A stretch of DNA of 64,000 bases, taken from positions 124,001-188,000 of the forward strand of contig NZ_JACOPV010000009.1 of NCBI RefSeq assembly GCF_016881005.1, in the 5' to 3' direction. Below, one piece after another: positions 42,163 to 50,808 of the stretch. How positions within the stretch are numbered: the first letter of the stretch is position 1; every line of letters begins with the position of its first letter. The position numbers were made by a program, and so were the translations under genes. Origin of the DNA: Pseudomonas arcuscaelestis. GTDB taxonomy: Bacteria > Pseudomonadota > Gammaproteobacteria > Pseudomonadales > Pseudomonadaceae. A model generated the notes under the pieces. That model was given only the letters and a program-made list of their open reading frames with translations, was not told where the DNA came from and made no database searches.

Positions 42163-42193
42163 ATCACTGGTATCCCAACAAGGAGTTTGAGTA

Positions 42194-42769
42194 ATGGCTT
42201 TGTCACTTCAAAAAGGCGGCAACCTGTCCCTGACCAAAACTGACCCAACGCTGACCAAAGTGTTGGTCGGCCTGGGCTGGGACCCACGTTCTACAGACGG
42301 AACCGAGTTCGATCTCGATGCAAGTGCATTCCTGCTCGGCGCAAACGGCAAAGTTCGCAGTGAAGCCGACTTCATTTTCTACAACCAACCGAAAAGCCCA
42401 GACGGTTCGATTGAACACACTGGTGACAACCGTACTGGCGCTGGCGATGGCGATGACGAAGCGCTGAAAGTCGATCTGAGCCGCGTGCCAGCCGACGTTG
42501 ATAAAATCGTCTTCACCGTTACCATCCATGACGCAGATGTTCGCAAGCAGAACTTCGGTCAGGTGGGCGGTTCGTTCATCCGTATCGCCAACGAAGTGAC
42601 CGGTGCAGAAGTCGTACGCTACGACTTGGCAGAAGACGCATCGACCGAAACCGCGATGATCTTCGCTGAGCTGTACCGTAATAACGGTGAGTGGAAATTC
42701 CGCGCCGTTGGCCAGGGTTATGCCGGTGGTCTGAAGGCTGTCGCCAACTCGTATGGCATGAATTTCTAG
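42194..42769 (+). CDS. terD: Tellurium resistance protein TerD
   Basis: A canonical single TerD domain of 191 residues: [20 protein letters not shown], then [20 protein letters not shown] with both calcium loops intact, and [26 protein letters not shown] lies about 9 nt before the ATG. It follows terC by 31 nt. Compared with terE it is about 60-70% identical by eye, so the pair arose by duplication. Confidence 0.93.
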   Translation: MALSLQKGGNLSLTKTDPTLTKVLVGLGWDPRSTDGTEFDLDASAFLLGANGKVRSEADFIFYNQPKSPDGSIEHTGDNRTGAGDGDDEALKVDLSRVPADVDKIVFTVTIHDADVRKQNFGQVGGSFIRIANEVTGAEVVRYDLAEDASTETAMIFAELYRNNGEWKFRAVGQGYAGGLKAVANSYGMNF

Positions 42770-42791
42770 CGGGTACTAAACCCGTCGTAAT

Positions 42792-42819
42792 TCGTTAGCA
42801 GCAACGTTGCTGCTAACGA
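42792..42819. other. Perfect 28-bp palindrome between terD and terE
   Basis: TCGTTAGCAGCAAC is followed immediately by its exact reverse complement. Downstream lie ACTATATATTTT, which could serve as a -10 region, and TAAGGAG, a strong ribosome site for terE. It may be a protein-binding operator or an RNA hairpin that separates terE expression from the rest. Confidence 0.8.
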
Positions 42820-42849
42820 CAAAAACTATATATTTTTAAGGAGTTACAA

Positions 42850-43428
42850 ATGGCAGTATCTTTGACCAAAGGATCCAACGTGAGCCTGTCTAAAGAAGCT
42901 CCAGGCCTTACTGAAGTAATCGTTGGCCTGGGCTGGGACCCACGTAAAACTGATGGCACCGAGTTCGACCTCGATGCATCGATCTTCATCACCGGCGAAG
43001 ACGGCAAAGTCCTGGACGACGCCAGCTTCATTTTCTACAACAACAAAACCTCGAAAGATGGTTCTGTTGAGCACCTGGGCGACAACCGCTCCGGACAAGG
43101 CGAAGGCGACGACGAGCAGGTCAATGTCAAGCTGTCCAACCTGGCTGCAGCAGTCAAAAAGCTGGTCTTCTCGGTCACCATTCACGATGCTGAAGCGCGT
43201 AAGCAGAGCTTCGGTCAGGTAGGCAACGCCTACATCCGCGTCATCAACAAGGCCGATGGCAAGGAACTGGCTCGCTACGACCTGAGCGAAGACGCTTCGA
43301 CCGAAACCGCGATGATCTTCGGTGAGCTGTATCGTCACAACGACGAGTTCAAGTTCAAGGCGATCGGTCAAGGTTTCGCCGGTGGTCTGAAGCCGTTGGC
43401 CGAAGCGCATGGTGTTAGCATCGGCTAA
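42850..43428 (+). CDS. terE: Tellurium resistance protein TerE
   Basis: A second canonical TerD domain of 192 residues: [26 protein letters not shown] and [20 protein letters not shown], with all acidic ligands present. TAAGGAG lies 7 nt before the ATG, the best ribosome site of the operon. Codons are strongly biased (many AAA, GAA and CTG/AAC choices), which suggests high expression. It is the last ter gene before a strong terminator. TerD and TerE assignments could be swapped. Confidence 0.9.
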   Translation: MAVSLTKGSNVSLSKEAPGLTEVIVGLGWDPRKTDGTEFDLDASIFITGEDGKVLDDASFIFYNNKTSKDGSVEHLGDNRSGQGEGDDEQVNVKLSNLAAAVKKLVFSVTIHDAEARKQSFGQVGNAYIRVINKADGKELARYDLSEDASTETAMIFGELYRHNDEFKFKAIGQGFAGGLKPLAEAHGVSIG

Positions 43429-43447
43429 CCCAGGCTTGTTCAAAAAG

Positions 43448-43478
43448 CCCCTGCTAATGCGGCAGGGGTTTTTTTTTG
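43448..43478 (+). terminator. Terminator of ter operon
   Basis: CCCCTGC and GCAGGGG form a 7-bp GC-rich stem around a 7-nt loop, followed by nine or more T. A5 on the 5' side could pair to lengthen the stem. It directly follows terE. Confidence 0.92.
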
Positions 43479-43549
43479 CCAGGTGGTTCAGTTCCGAACC
43501 TACCTAACTTTGCGCGCACATTCGATGCGCATGGAATGCGGAGCTTTTG

Positions 43550-44608
43550 ATGGTTAAGAAGTTGTTGGTTTCAAGTGCTGTAGTTACCATGCTGGCCGGG
43601 TGTGGCCAGGCAGCAAATGATGCTCGTTTGTCGCTAGCGCTTAACGAGCTGCGACAGAACTGCTTTGGCAACGATACGTACGACTGCCGTAGCCAGACTG
43701 TCGATTTCAACCAGAAAGTCCTGGAACTGACAGACTTTAAGAGCGACAGCGCGAAGGAGAGCATTACCAAGCTCTTCGGCGATGAGGGCTGGTCCCTGTA
43801 TCAGGATGTCGCTAATGAGTTTGTCGAGGAAGGGATCGACACGCTCGAAGACATGCGCCCGAACATCTTTGCCCGCATATTCATGGGCGACTCACAACCG
43901 GTTTCCCCAAAGGGCCGGGTGATAACTTTCACTCCTGAAGACATGGCTGGGGCATTGGCCGAGGTGCAGAGAGAGTTTTCTGTTCGGGCTAAGAAGGAAG
44001 GCCTGAAACCAGACGAGAAAGCTCTCCGTGCTTACGCGCAGGTAGAAGCAGCCATAAACGGAAGTGGCGATAGCTCTGCCGCTGCCGGGGAGCCAGAGTT
44101 GAACGCTGGAGTTGAGACGAGTGCAGCAGGTGGGGGTGAGCCGCAGTTGAACGCTACAGTCGACACCACAGCAGTTGGCCCGGAGGCTCACAACGCCGCG
44201 GCCCCAGCATTCCCTGAACTCAATGCAGCGATCAGCGCGTACATTGCCGACCTCGATACTGACGGTGGCGTGGAGTACCCCGAAGGCCGTCAGATCGTTC
44301 AAGTTGACCTGAACGGAGATGGTGAGCTCGACGCAGCGGTACTCTTCACCATTGAAGGGGCTGGCGGTTCACAGATGGCCTACCAGACCCTTTCCGCGTT
44401 CTATCATGCACCCAATGGTTGGCAGTCCCTAGGTGGGGATGCTGCGATCAGCGGTAGCGTTCGTGAGGTACGAGTAGAAGGTAGCCGCACCATCTTTGTC
44501 GATGCGGTAATCCAAGGCGACGAGGATCCGCGCTGCTGCCCGACTCAGCCATTCCCTCAACGCTTCCAGTGGAGCGGAGATGGGTTCATCGAGCTCCCGA
44601 GAGCTTAA
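43550..44608 (+). CDS. Lipoprotein with C-terminal EF-hand-like loop
   Basis: A lipoprotein signal (MVKKLLVSSAVVTMLAGC, lipobox LAGC) is followed by an acidic helical domain, an Ala/Gly-rich linker with repeated GEPELNA/GEPQLNA elements, and a C-terminal beta-rich domain. The segment VDLNGDGELDAAVLFT has the D-x-N-x-D-x-E spacing of an EF-hand or FG-GAP calcium loop. ATG 43550 has GGAG 8 nt upstream. It lies right after the ter terminator. No family is assigned. Confidence 0.72.
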   Translation: MVKKLLVSSAVVTMLAGCGQAANDARLSLALNELRQNCFGNDTYDCRSQTVDFNQKVLELTDFKSDSAKESITKLFGDEGWSLYQDVANEFVEEGIDTLEDMRPNIFARIFMGDSQPVSPKGRVITFTPEDMAGALAEVQREFSVRAKKEGLKPDEKALRAYAQVEAAINGSGDSSAAAGEPELNAGVETSAAGGGEPQLNATVDTTAVGPEAHNAAAPAFPELNAAISAYIADLDTDGGVEYPEGRQIVQVDLNGDGELDAAVLFTIEGAGGSQMAYQTLSAFYHAPNGWQSLGGDAAISGSVREVRVEGSRTIFVDAVIQGDEDPRCCPTQPFPQRFQWSGDGFIELPRA

Positions 44609-44731
44609 CAGCGCGCTCTGCGCCGGCGGCCAAGGCTGCGATCCGGTGTGACTGAAAGGTGTCGGCTTTGAGCTGTAGGCGGAGGGGCGGGTAATCCTCT
44701 ACCCGGATCACAAACGCCTATATGCAAAAAT

Positions 44732-44766
44732 GCCACCTTTGGCCTTGCGGCTAAGGTGGCTTTTTT
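44732..44766 (+). terminator. Rho-independent terminator
   Basis: GCCACCTT pairs with AAGGTGGC around a 13-nt loop that contains a small inner GGCC/GGCT pairing. TTTTTT follows directly. It ends the lipoprotein transcript about 120 nt after its stop. Confidence 0.88.
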
Positions 44767-44868
44767 CATTTCATGCGCTTATTTGGTGCGAGAATTCGGA
44801 AAACTTGAAATTCGTTCGGTTCTCGCTGAAAAATAAGGAAGGTATTCGAGGGAGAGGGGAAAGGAAGT

Positions 44869-46056
44869 ATGGGCTTTCGGTTCAGTAAACGGATTACGAT
44901 TGTTCCTGGTGTGAGACTCAACATCAGCACTCGGGGTGTAAGCACATCAATTGGGCCCAGGGGGCTGAGCATGACTATGGGCCGCAATGGCACATACCTC
45001 AATGCTGGGCTGCCTGGCACTGGACTGTCCTACAGACAACGTTTGGATGGTGGCCGGCAGTCGGGCGCAGCACCGGCATTCGATCCAGATGCCTACACCG
45101 GGTCTATCAAAGTTAAGGTGGAGGACGATGGCACGCTGTCCATCACCGATGAGTCAGGGAACCCGCTTCCCCCAGCGCTCGCCAAGCGTGCGAAGAGTGA
45201 CCAGGCTGTAGCAATTGAGGAGCTGCTCAACAAAGCCGCTCAGAGGGCCAATCAGGACCTTACAGATTGCCTCAGTGTACATGTAGGTACACCTCGTCCC
45301 GGTGACTCGCCTGCGCTACCACCCCCCTTTGCTATGCCGATGCCTACTGAACCAACTCCACAGAAGCCAGGCTTGATGGATCGGCTGTTCAGCGCCGGCA
45401 AACTTGAGGCTGACCGCGTAGCTCTGGACCAGCAGTACCAGGAGGACCTGGCTGAATGGACCGCAGCCCGGGACGCTCAAGAGGGTGAACGCTCTGAGGT
45501 GGAAAAGACCTTTCGTCTGGCAGCGAAGGGCTTCAGCGCGCATATGGAAAAGGCACTCGATTATGTGCTGAGCGGCATTACCTGGCCCAAAGAGACAACA
45601 GTGGGCTATCAGTTCACCCAGGACGCTGCGGGCATCGCGCTGGACGTAGATTTACCAGACCTCGCGGATACACCACGACGCACAGCTGAGGCCAAGGGCA
45701 ATGGGAAGCTCACGTTCAAAAATCGAAGCGATGCCCAGGTCCGGCGCGACTTCGTCGGCATGTGCTACGGATCGTTGTTCAGGGTTGTAGGGGAAGTGTT
45801 CGCGGTACTTCCACCAATCAATCGCTGCCTGGTCTCAGGATACGTCCAACGGAACGATCCAGCGACAGGACGCCTTGAGGAACCGTACATCTTGTCTGTA
45901 GTGGTACGACGGGAGGACTGGGATCTCTTGGACTTCGACCGAATCGAGCACATTGACCCAGCAGACACGATGAATCGCTTTGGGGCGAGAGTGGATCTGG
46001 ATCGCGCTGCGCAATTCCGGGAGATCCAGCCTTTCGAGATTGAGCAGTTAGGGTGA
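44869..46056 (+). CDS. DUF4236-domain protein
   Basis: The N-terminus MGFRFSKRITIVPGVRLNIS, followed by GVSTSIGPRGLSMTMG, GTYLNAGLPGTGLSYR, is the DUF4236 signature (a small beta domain of about 55 residues). The remaining 340 residues form an unassigned alpha/beta region with a long helical segment around residues 175-215. No signal peptide is present. GGAAGT lies 5 nt before the ATG. It lies between the ter operon and the opposite-strand TerF gene. Confidence 0.8.
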   Translation: MGFRFSKRITIVPGVRLNISTRGVSTSIGPRGLSMTMGRNGTYLNAGLPGTGLSYRQRLDGGRQSGAAPAFDPDAYTGSIKVKVEDDGTLSITDESGNPLPPALAKRAKSDQAVAIEELLNKAAQRANQDLTDCLSVHVGTPRPGDSPALPPPFAMPMPTEPTPQKPGLMDRLFSAGKLEADRVALDQQYQEDLAEWTAARDAQEGERSEVEKTFRLAAKGFSAHMEKALDYVLSGITWPKETTVGYQFTQDAAGIALDVDLPDLADTPRRTAEAKGNGKLTFKNRSDAQVRRDFVGMCYGSLFRVVGEVFAVLPPINRCLVSGYVQRNDPATGRLEEPYILSVVVRREDWDLLDFDRIEHIDPADTMNRFGARVDLDRAAQFREIQPFEIEQLG

Positions 46057-46061
46057 AGGTA

Positions 46062-46085
46062 ACCGCGGCATCTAGATGCCGCGGT
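46062..46085. terminator. Perfect 24-bp palindrome at convergent gene ends
   Basis: ACCGCGGCATCT is followed by its exact reverse complement. It lies between the stops of the DUF4236 and TerF-like genes, which converge, so a bidirectional stop is the natural reading. T-tracts are weak on both strands. Confidence 0.6.
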
Positions 46086-46097
46086 CTCTTGCGATTG

Positions 46098-47366
46098 TTA
46101 ACCGATGATCCCTTTTGACTTGGCTTCTTTAAGCCATGCCGGGAACTCTTCCATCAACTTGTCGTATAGAGCTTCTTCAGTCAGGTCATGGAGGTCATCC
46201 ATGGCGAAGAAGCTGCAGTTGTCGACAACCCTGCCGGCCATGTCGTCGAGTCGCTCCAGGATCCCGTAACCGTGTCCGCCCAGGCCAACTAGCTGCCAGA
46301 AGAAAGGACGGCTCGATGCTTCTATCATCAGCTTCGTGATTTCGCGATTCTGGTGCACGCCGCCATCGCTGATGAAGATGATGTAGACAGGCGTTTTGTC
46401 GTCGGACTGACTGTAATAGTCCATCACCATACGCATCGCTTTGGGTTCATCGTTGATGCGTTGGCCAACGTCCCACTTACGCCATCCACCGTGATCAGTG
46501 TCGATGTAGTTCGTATAGTTGGACAGGGTAGCCGGGGATAGCTGCGTTGGTTTTGCACCAAAGGCGAACACGTCGATCTCAGCGTCATCATCAAACGCCG
46601 CGGCAAGAGGAATCAGACGATTCAGCACCTCCTGAACGCGGCCCCGGCTGTATTGGCCATTCATAGAACCAGAGGCGTCGAGCACGAAGCCAAGTTTGGC
46701 CTTCACTGCTGTTAGGTTGTTCTTCTCGAGGCTGATCTGAGCCTTTTTCGCCAGGCTGATCAATGCCGGTGCTTGAGCCGCAATCTTCTTCTCGAGAGAG
46801 AACGTTGCTTGGACTGGAGGCGGCGCGGCCGGTACCGGAGAGGCAGGAGCAGGATCATCATTGACCTCTCCACCGAAATGGCGGACCAGTGCGCCCATTC
46901 CCTCACTGAAACCTTGAAGGTTAACCTGCAGGCGCCATTCGCCGCCCTTGCGGTAGATGTCAGCCACCATGATTGCTTTCTCTACGGTAAAGGTGCCACC
47001 GGAGAATTCGCAGGCCGCTGCGGGGGCGCTACCCTTACTGCTGATGGTGAAACGACTGGTACCGATGTCTTTCATCGCGCCAGCACCGTCAATCGCTGCA
47101 GTGAATACCAAGCGATCGATGGTGGCCGGCAGCGCAGAGAGGCTGATCTCAAACTCGCCCGGGGCCAAGAGCTTGATCGCGTCGGCCGGAGAGGAAGTCT
47201 GGTTGAAGAAGATCATGAATCGATCGTCAGATAGCTTCGACTGTGCGTCCAAGCCAAAGCAGGCAATATCGATCACCTGCTGGGATTGAATGTTGACCGC
47301 CATGGTCAGGCGATCAGAGATTCCGATGCTGGCCAGCGGCAGTCGCTGACCTTGTGTGATTTGCAT
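46098..47366 (-). CDS. terF: TerF-like protein: TerD domain plus von Willebrand A domain
   Basis: The N-terminal 175 residues are a diverged TerD domain (FTVEKAIMVADIYRKGGEWR, no full calcium loops). A Pro/Ala linker with SLEKK and SLAKKAQISLEK repeats leads to a vWA domain at about 220. Its MIDAS is GFVLDASGSMNG (D-x-S-x-S), with a later FISDGGVHQN (Asp). This is the TerF layout of classical ter operons, here alone on the opposite strand. AAGGACG precedes the ATG. The vWA domain could recruit partners to the membrane-bound Ter complex. Confidence 0.88.
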   Translation of the reverse strand: MQITQGQRLPLASIGISDRLTMAVNIQSQQVIDIACFGLDAQSKLSDDRFMIFFNQTSSPADAIKLLAPGEFEISLSALPATIDRLVFTAAIDGAGAMKDIGTSRFTISSKGSAPAAACEFSGGTFTVEKAIMVADIYRKGGEWRLQVNLQGFSEGMGALVRHFGGEVNDDPAPASPVPAAPPPVQATFSLEKKIAAQAPALISLAKKAQISLEKNNLTAVKAKLGFVLDASGSMNGQYSRGRVQEVLNRLIPLAAAFDDDAEIDVFAFGAKPTQLSPATLSNYTNYIDTDHGGWRKWDVGQRINDEPKAMRMVMDYYSQSDDKTPVYIIFISDGGVHQNREITKLMIEASSRPFFWQLVGLGGHGYGILERLDDMAGRVVDNCSFFAMDDLHDLTEEALYDKLMEEFPAWLKEAKSKGIIG

Positions 47367-47395
47367 AATGCGTCCTTGAAGGTTCAGGTCGATGC

Positions 47396-47417
47396 TGCCA
47401 GGACTAGTGCCCTGGCA
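47396..47417. other. Inverted repeat upstream of terF-like gene
   Basis: TGCCAGG pairs with CCTGGCA around an 8-nt loop in the gap after the DUF1523 gene and before the terF-like start. It may be the end of the DUF1523 transcript or an operator; no T-tract follows. Confidence 0.5.
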
Positions 47418-47447
47418 GAGCCCTGTTCAGCTTAACGGCCGTCCTGG

Positions 47448-48011
47448 TTATTTCGATGGTGAGATGACCGGAACCATTGGCGCGCTTCGGCGACGGATTG
47501 CCCGGCGAACCAGGAGGCCGATTACCACCAGAAGAACGAACAGCACGCTGAAGAAGATTGTGTTGAAGAGAGGGAACGGCTCGGCACGGCTCGTGGTTGC
47601 TTTGATCTCGGTGATGTTGGGGAACATCGAGAAAATCTGGAAGCGCCAACCGTAATAGCGAATCAATACGAGTTGATTTGGGTCGCGCGAGTAGTCTTGG
47701 GCTTTCGCTTGCAGGTCAGCGCTATCGAATTTGAAGTACCAGGGGAACCCCCACCCAGTGTCCTCATTGCGATAGACCACTACTTCACGCTTTGAATCTG
47801 TGGAGACGGTGTTGATGAAATACACGTCCCGAGTCGGGCCGTCTGCCGGGTTCTCTGCGCTGATCACACCATCCGCATCCATCCGTTTCACCTCGACGCC
47901 GGTGACGTGAACAACGTCATGGCGCGGCAAGTAGTGATGGAAGCACACAGCGGCTACGGCTATCAGCGCCAAGCTGAGGATACCAATCGAACGTTTTACC
48001 CAGGGCATCAA
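47448..48011 (-). CDS. DUF1523-family membrane protein
   Basis: A 187-residue protein with an N-terminal TM (ILSLALIAVAAVCFHHYL), a periplasmic domain with VVHVTGVEVKRMD and RDVYFINT near the start, and a C-terminal TM (FFSVLFVLLVVIGLLVRRA) with a basic tail. This two-TM layout with the V-x-G-x-E-V-K-R motif matches DUF1523 proteins. Function is unknown. It is on the same strand as the terF-like gene and just upstream of it. Confidence 0.75.
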   Translation of the reverse strand: MMPWVKRSIGILSLALIAVAAVCFHHYLPRHDVVHVTGVEVKRMDADGVISAENPADGPTRDVYFINTVSTDSKREVVVYRNEDTGWGFPWYFKFDSADLQAKAQDYSRDPNQLVLIRYYGWRFQIFSMFPNITEIKATTSRAEPFPLFNTIFFSVLFVLLVVIGLLVRRAIRRRSAPMVPVISPSK

Positions 48012-48355
48012 GTGACTCTCTTTTTGAAATTGGCAAATATGCAGGGAAATTGATCCAGCTGCGCTGCAAAGTTGTTGCAGGCTACTTCAGTCCCAGTCGG
48101 CCGGAGATGCTGCCATAACAAAACAATTGGGCCTAGCGATTCGGTGGTCTCCGAACACTCTATTGCCAGCACCTGGTTCACTGGGCCGGGAACTGTGATC
48201 GAGTAGCGCTTGAGGGGTGTGGGCGTGGTAGCAAGGGAGTGTGTATTGGAGATGCGAGTTGCGTCTGAAGGCGCGGCTTCGAGGATTGCTCTTTTCGCAA
48301 AGGGCGATCCGTACCGGTCAATTTGTAATTGAGCTATCGGCGCGCTGGTCTCAGG
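48012..48355. other. Intergenic region without recognisable gene
   Basis: These 344 bp lie between two minus-strand genes. The part adjacent to 48011 should hold the DUF1523 promoter. I find no supported open frame, terminator or repeat. Confidence 0.4.
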
Positions 48356-49246
48356 TCATTGGCACATCCATCCATATGGCGCCCCACCCCCAGGACAAAA
48401 GCCCTGACAGGCGACCGCCATAGACCTGCCACTGGCACATCGTAAATCGCTGATAAATCCAGTGGTCGCCCCCCAGCAACCACACCCGCTTACCATAGTC
48501 CCTGAGCGCATCACTGGAGGGTTACTAACAAATATTGGGGGAGGCGGTGGAGGCGGGGGTACTGGCGTAGGTATGGTCGTACTGGGGCCTGATCTCTGCG
48601 CCCATGCGTAATATCCGTCGCCTTTTGCATAGGCTTCGTCCTCAACGCTATTGGCGTTACGAGTATATCGAACCGCAAAGCTACGAAGCCCCCAGTCTCG
48701 GTACTGGTCGACGTGAGTTAGCTCGTGAGCCCAGAGAGCGACATCATCTGCGTCAGACTGTCCTCGGAAGACAACAACATCGATCAAGGTAACTGCTGCC
48801 GCTGTGCCCCCTTGCTCGAGCAGGCGCGCTAAATTCAAGAACCCGTTGTCCCCGACCTTGTAAAGAACCAGGTTCATCGACTCCTCACTGGCGTAACCCG
48901 TGAGCTGCCGACGAATTTCAGGGGGTATTGGCATAGCGCCGTTCTTCGCTGTGTCGCGCGACGCCCGAATTGCTTGCTCAAGAACAGGGCCAGTCAAAAG
49001 GTTCGCCTGTAACTCATTCACTGCGTTCGCGACATCTTGGACCGCCTTTGTGGCGGTGTCTGTACCATCCTTAAGGACCTTGCCGGTTTGCTTCTCTATA
49101 TTCTTTGGGCTCATGCCGCCGCTTTCCAGGTTGCATTTGACATCCAAGATGCCGCCGCAGGAGTAGGCAGGAGACGCCACCAAGAGTGTGCTCAGGGCAA
49201 GAGTTATTCCTTTAAGCCATAGAAGTGGTCTGATCACGATTCGCAT
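48356..49246 (-). CDS. Secreted protein with HExxH (DUF4157-like) motif
   Basis: A signal peptide (LLWLKGITLALSTLLVASPAYS) precedes a helical region and WAHELTHVDQYRDWG, an HExxH zinc motif followed by QYRDW as in DUF4157/eCIS core metalloprotease-like domains; a downstream Glu in SVEDEAYAKG may be the third ligand. A polyproline stretch (PVPPPPPPPPI) then leads to a Cys-rich C-terminus with CGCWG and four further Cys. The ATG at 49246 follows GGGG by 5 nt; 49258 is an alternative. Its target is unknown. Confidence 0.75.
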   Translation of the reverse strand: MRIVIRPLLWLKGITLALSTLLVASPAYSCGGILDVKCNLESGGMSPKNIEKQTGKVLKDGTDTATKAVQDVANAVNELQANLLTGPVLEQAIRASRDTAKNGAMPIPPEIRRQLTGYASEESMNLVLYKVGDNGFLNLARLLEQGGTAAAVTLIDVVVFRGQSDADDVALWAHELTHVDQYRDWGLRSFAVRYTRNANSVEDEAYAKGDGYYAWAQRSGPSTTIPTPVPPPPPPPPIFVSNPPVMRSGTMVSGCGCWGATTGFISDLRCASGRSMAVACQGFCPGGGAPYGWMCQ

Positions 49247-49492
49247 AATCGACCCCAATGAAGTTCGCTAGGGCGATCCTTCGCTTGAGTCAGGCTGATC
49301 GGGTCTGTTGTTCTATTTGGTGATAGTAGTTGGCCACGTACTTGTCAAACCTGGTCCAGAGCTGCACCGTCGTGGCGAACTTGGAGATCCGGTGTTGGCG
49401 AGACGCATTAGCGTAGGCGCTAGAGCGGGTTGTGAGGGGAGTGTGCGTGCGCCAGGCCGGCGCACGCAGATCGATGCATTGCAGGGCAGGGC

Positions 49493-50575
49493 TTAGGAAA
49501 GCTCGGGCACCCGGTTAAATTCAAGGCATTCACCCAAAGAGGTGAATTTCGGATTACGACAGATCCACACTGTCAGAGCGCTGTAGGCCGCAGATAGCGC
49601 TGTGATTAGCGCCATGGTCGCTTTTCGTTCACGACGATTCCGCGCATCGGCTCTGGCCTGAGATTCGCCCTTACGGCGTGTACCGCCGTTGAAGAGCGAT
49701 GCAATCAGCAGCCCGATGACTGCATAGAAGACAGAGATGAGTGTCAGCTTGGCCATGATGGTCAAGAAGATGCTCAGGCCGCCGCGGTTGTTTTTCACGG
49801 TTGAGTAGACGGCGTAGGCAATGGCCAAGACGAAACCAGTAACCACCGAAATGCTGGAGACCACACCAGGCATTTCAAGCCAGCGACATACCACCCCAAC
49901 CACAATCCCAAGAGCAGGTAGCAGGTTTGTGATGAGCGCATCGGTATAGTCGCTGTAGATCGTTGCAGACCCACGATGATGGCGTACAACTGCCCATGCG
50001 GAGAGCAGCAAGCCCAGAACCAGCGTGTACTTCCAGCCGGGACCGTTGATGAACCACGCAAGAACCGGATTTTGAGGCTGGCGCTGCGTGCTGGCACCCT
50101 GCGGCTTGCCCACCGGAGCGCTTGGCATTGTCTGAGGGGACGTATGCTGCGCGGATTGAGATGACTGCTGTTTTTGTTGAGCCAGTACGGCTGCTTGCCT
50201 GTCGCGTTCGGCCTGTCGCTGAGCAGCTGCACTTTGTTCTCGAGCCTGGAGGGCCTTCGACTGTTCGGTATGGATGACTCCTTCAAGAACCTGAATTCGA
50301 TCCCCCATGGCGAGGCGCAGGCATTTCTGATCTTGGCATTGATCCCGAGTTATCAACCATTGTCGTTGCGACTGTTTAAGGGCATCGGACTCTGAAGAAG
50401 CCGCTAAGGCGCGCTGGTAGGTACGGCTGAGGACATTGTCCACGCTAGACAGATACCCATCGCTGCAGATCTCGAGCTCTGCAAAACCCGATGCTTTGTT
50501 GCAGTCGAAGCTTGCTGCAGTTGCGCTGCCGGCAGCCAGGCCAAGTAGAAGCGCAAGTGCGCCCTTAATCAACAT
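49493..50575 (-). CDS. LprI-like (lysozyme-inhibitor type) membrane protein
   Basis: A signal peptide precedes an LprI-type domain of about 80 residues: FDCNKASGFAELEICSDGYL, the YQRAL helix and QRQWLITRDQCQDQKC, with the characteristic Cys spacing. A Gln/Ala-rich coiled-coil linker follows, then four to five TM segments (for example WKYTLVLGLLLSAWAVV and VVSSISVVTGFVLAIAYAVY). Such fusions are common in Pseudomonas genomes. The domain name comes from a mycobacterial lysozyme inhibitor, so inhibitor activity here is not shown. Confidence 0.78.
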   Translation of the reverse strand: MLIKGALALLLGLAAGSATAASFDCNKASGFAELEICSDGYLSSVDNVLSRTYQRALAASSESDALKQSQRQWLITRDQCQDQKCLRLAMGDRIQVLEGVIHTEQSKALQAREQSAAAQRQAERDRQAAVLAQQKQQSSQSAQHTSPQTMPSAPVGKPQGASTQRQPQNPVLAWFINGPGWKYTLVLGLLLSAWAVVRHHRGSATIYSDYTDALITNLLPALGIVVGVVCRWLEMPGVVSSISVVTGFVLAIAYAVYSTVKNNRGGLSIFLTIMAKLTLISVFYAVIGLLIASLFNGGTRRKGESQARADARNRRERKATMALITALSAAYSALTVWICRNPKFTSLGECLEFNRVPELS

Positions 50576-50808
50576 TCCGCTCTCCTTAAAAACATCCGTT
50601 CCTGATGCTGCATGTATCGGCAGTAGGGCATTTAGGTTAAGTGCGCTGTCCTGCTTTTAACCGGGGTGGAGACTTCTGCGTGAAGCCCGACGGGTTTTTA
50701 GCCTACAACCAGTTTTTTGGATAGTGGGACTAGCGGGGTGAGGGTGTATCTCCGTTGTATTCTGGCGGTGCTCTTGGGAAGATCGGTTTACTAAAGCCAG
50801 GTGACCCC
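50576..50808. promoter_or_regulatory. Divergent intergenic region
   Basis: Separates the LprI-like gene from the divergent zinc-finger/acetyltransferase-like gene. It should carry promoters for both. I cannot point to convincing hexamers. AGGTGA lies just before the ATG at 50809. Confidence 0.35.
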
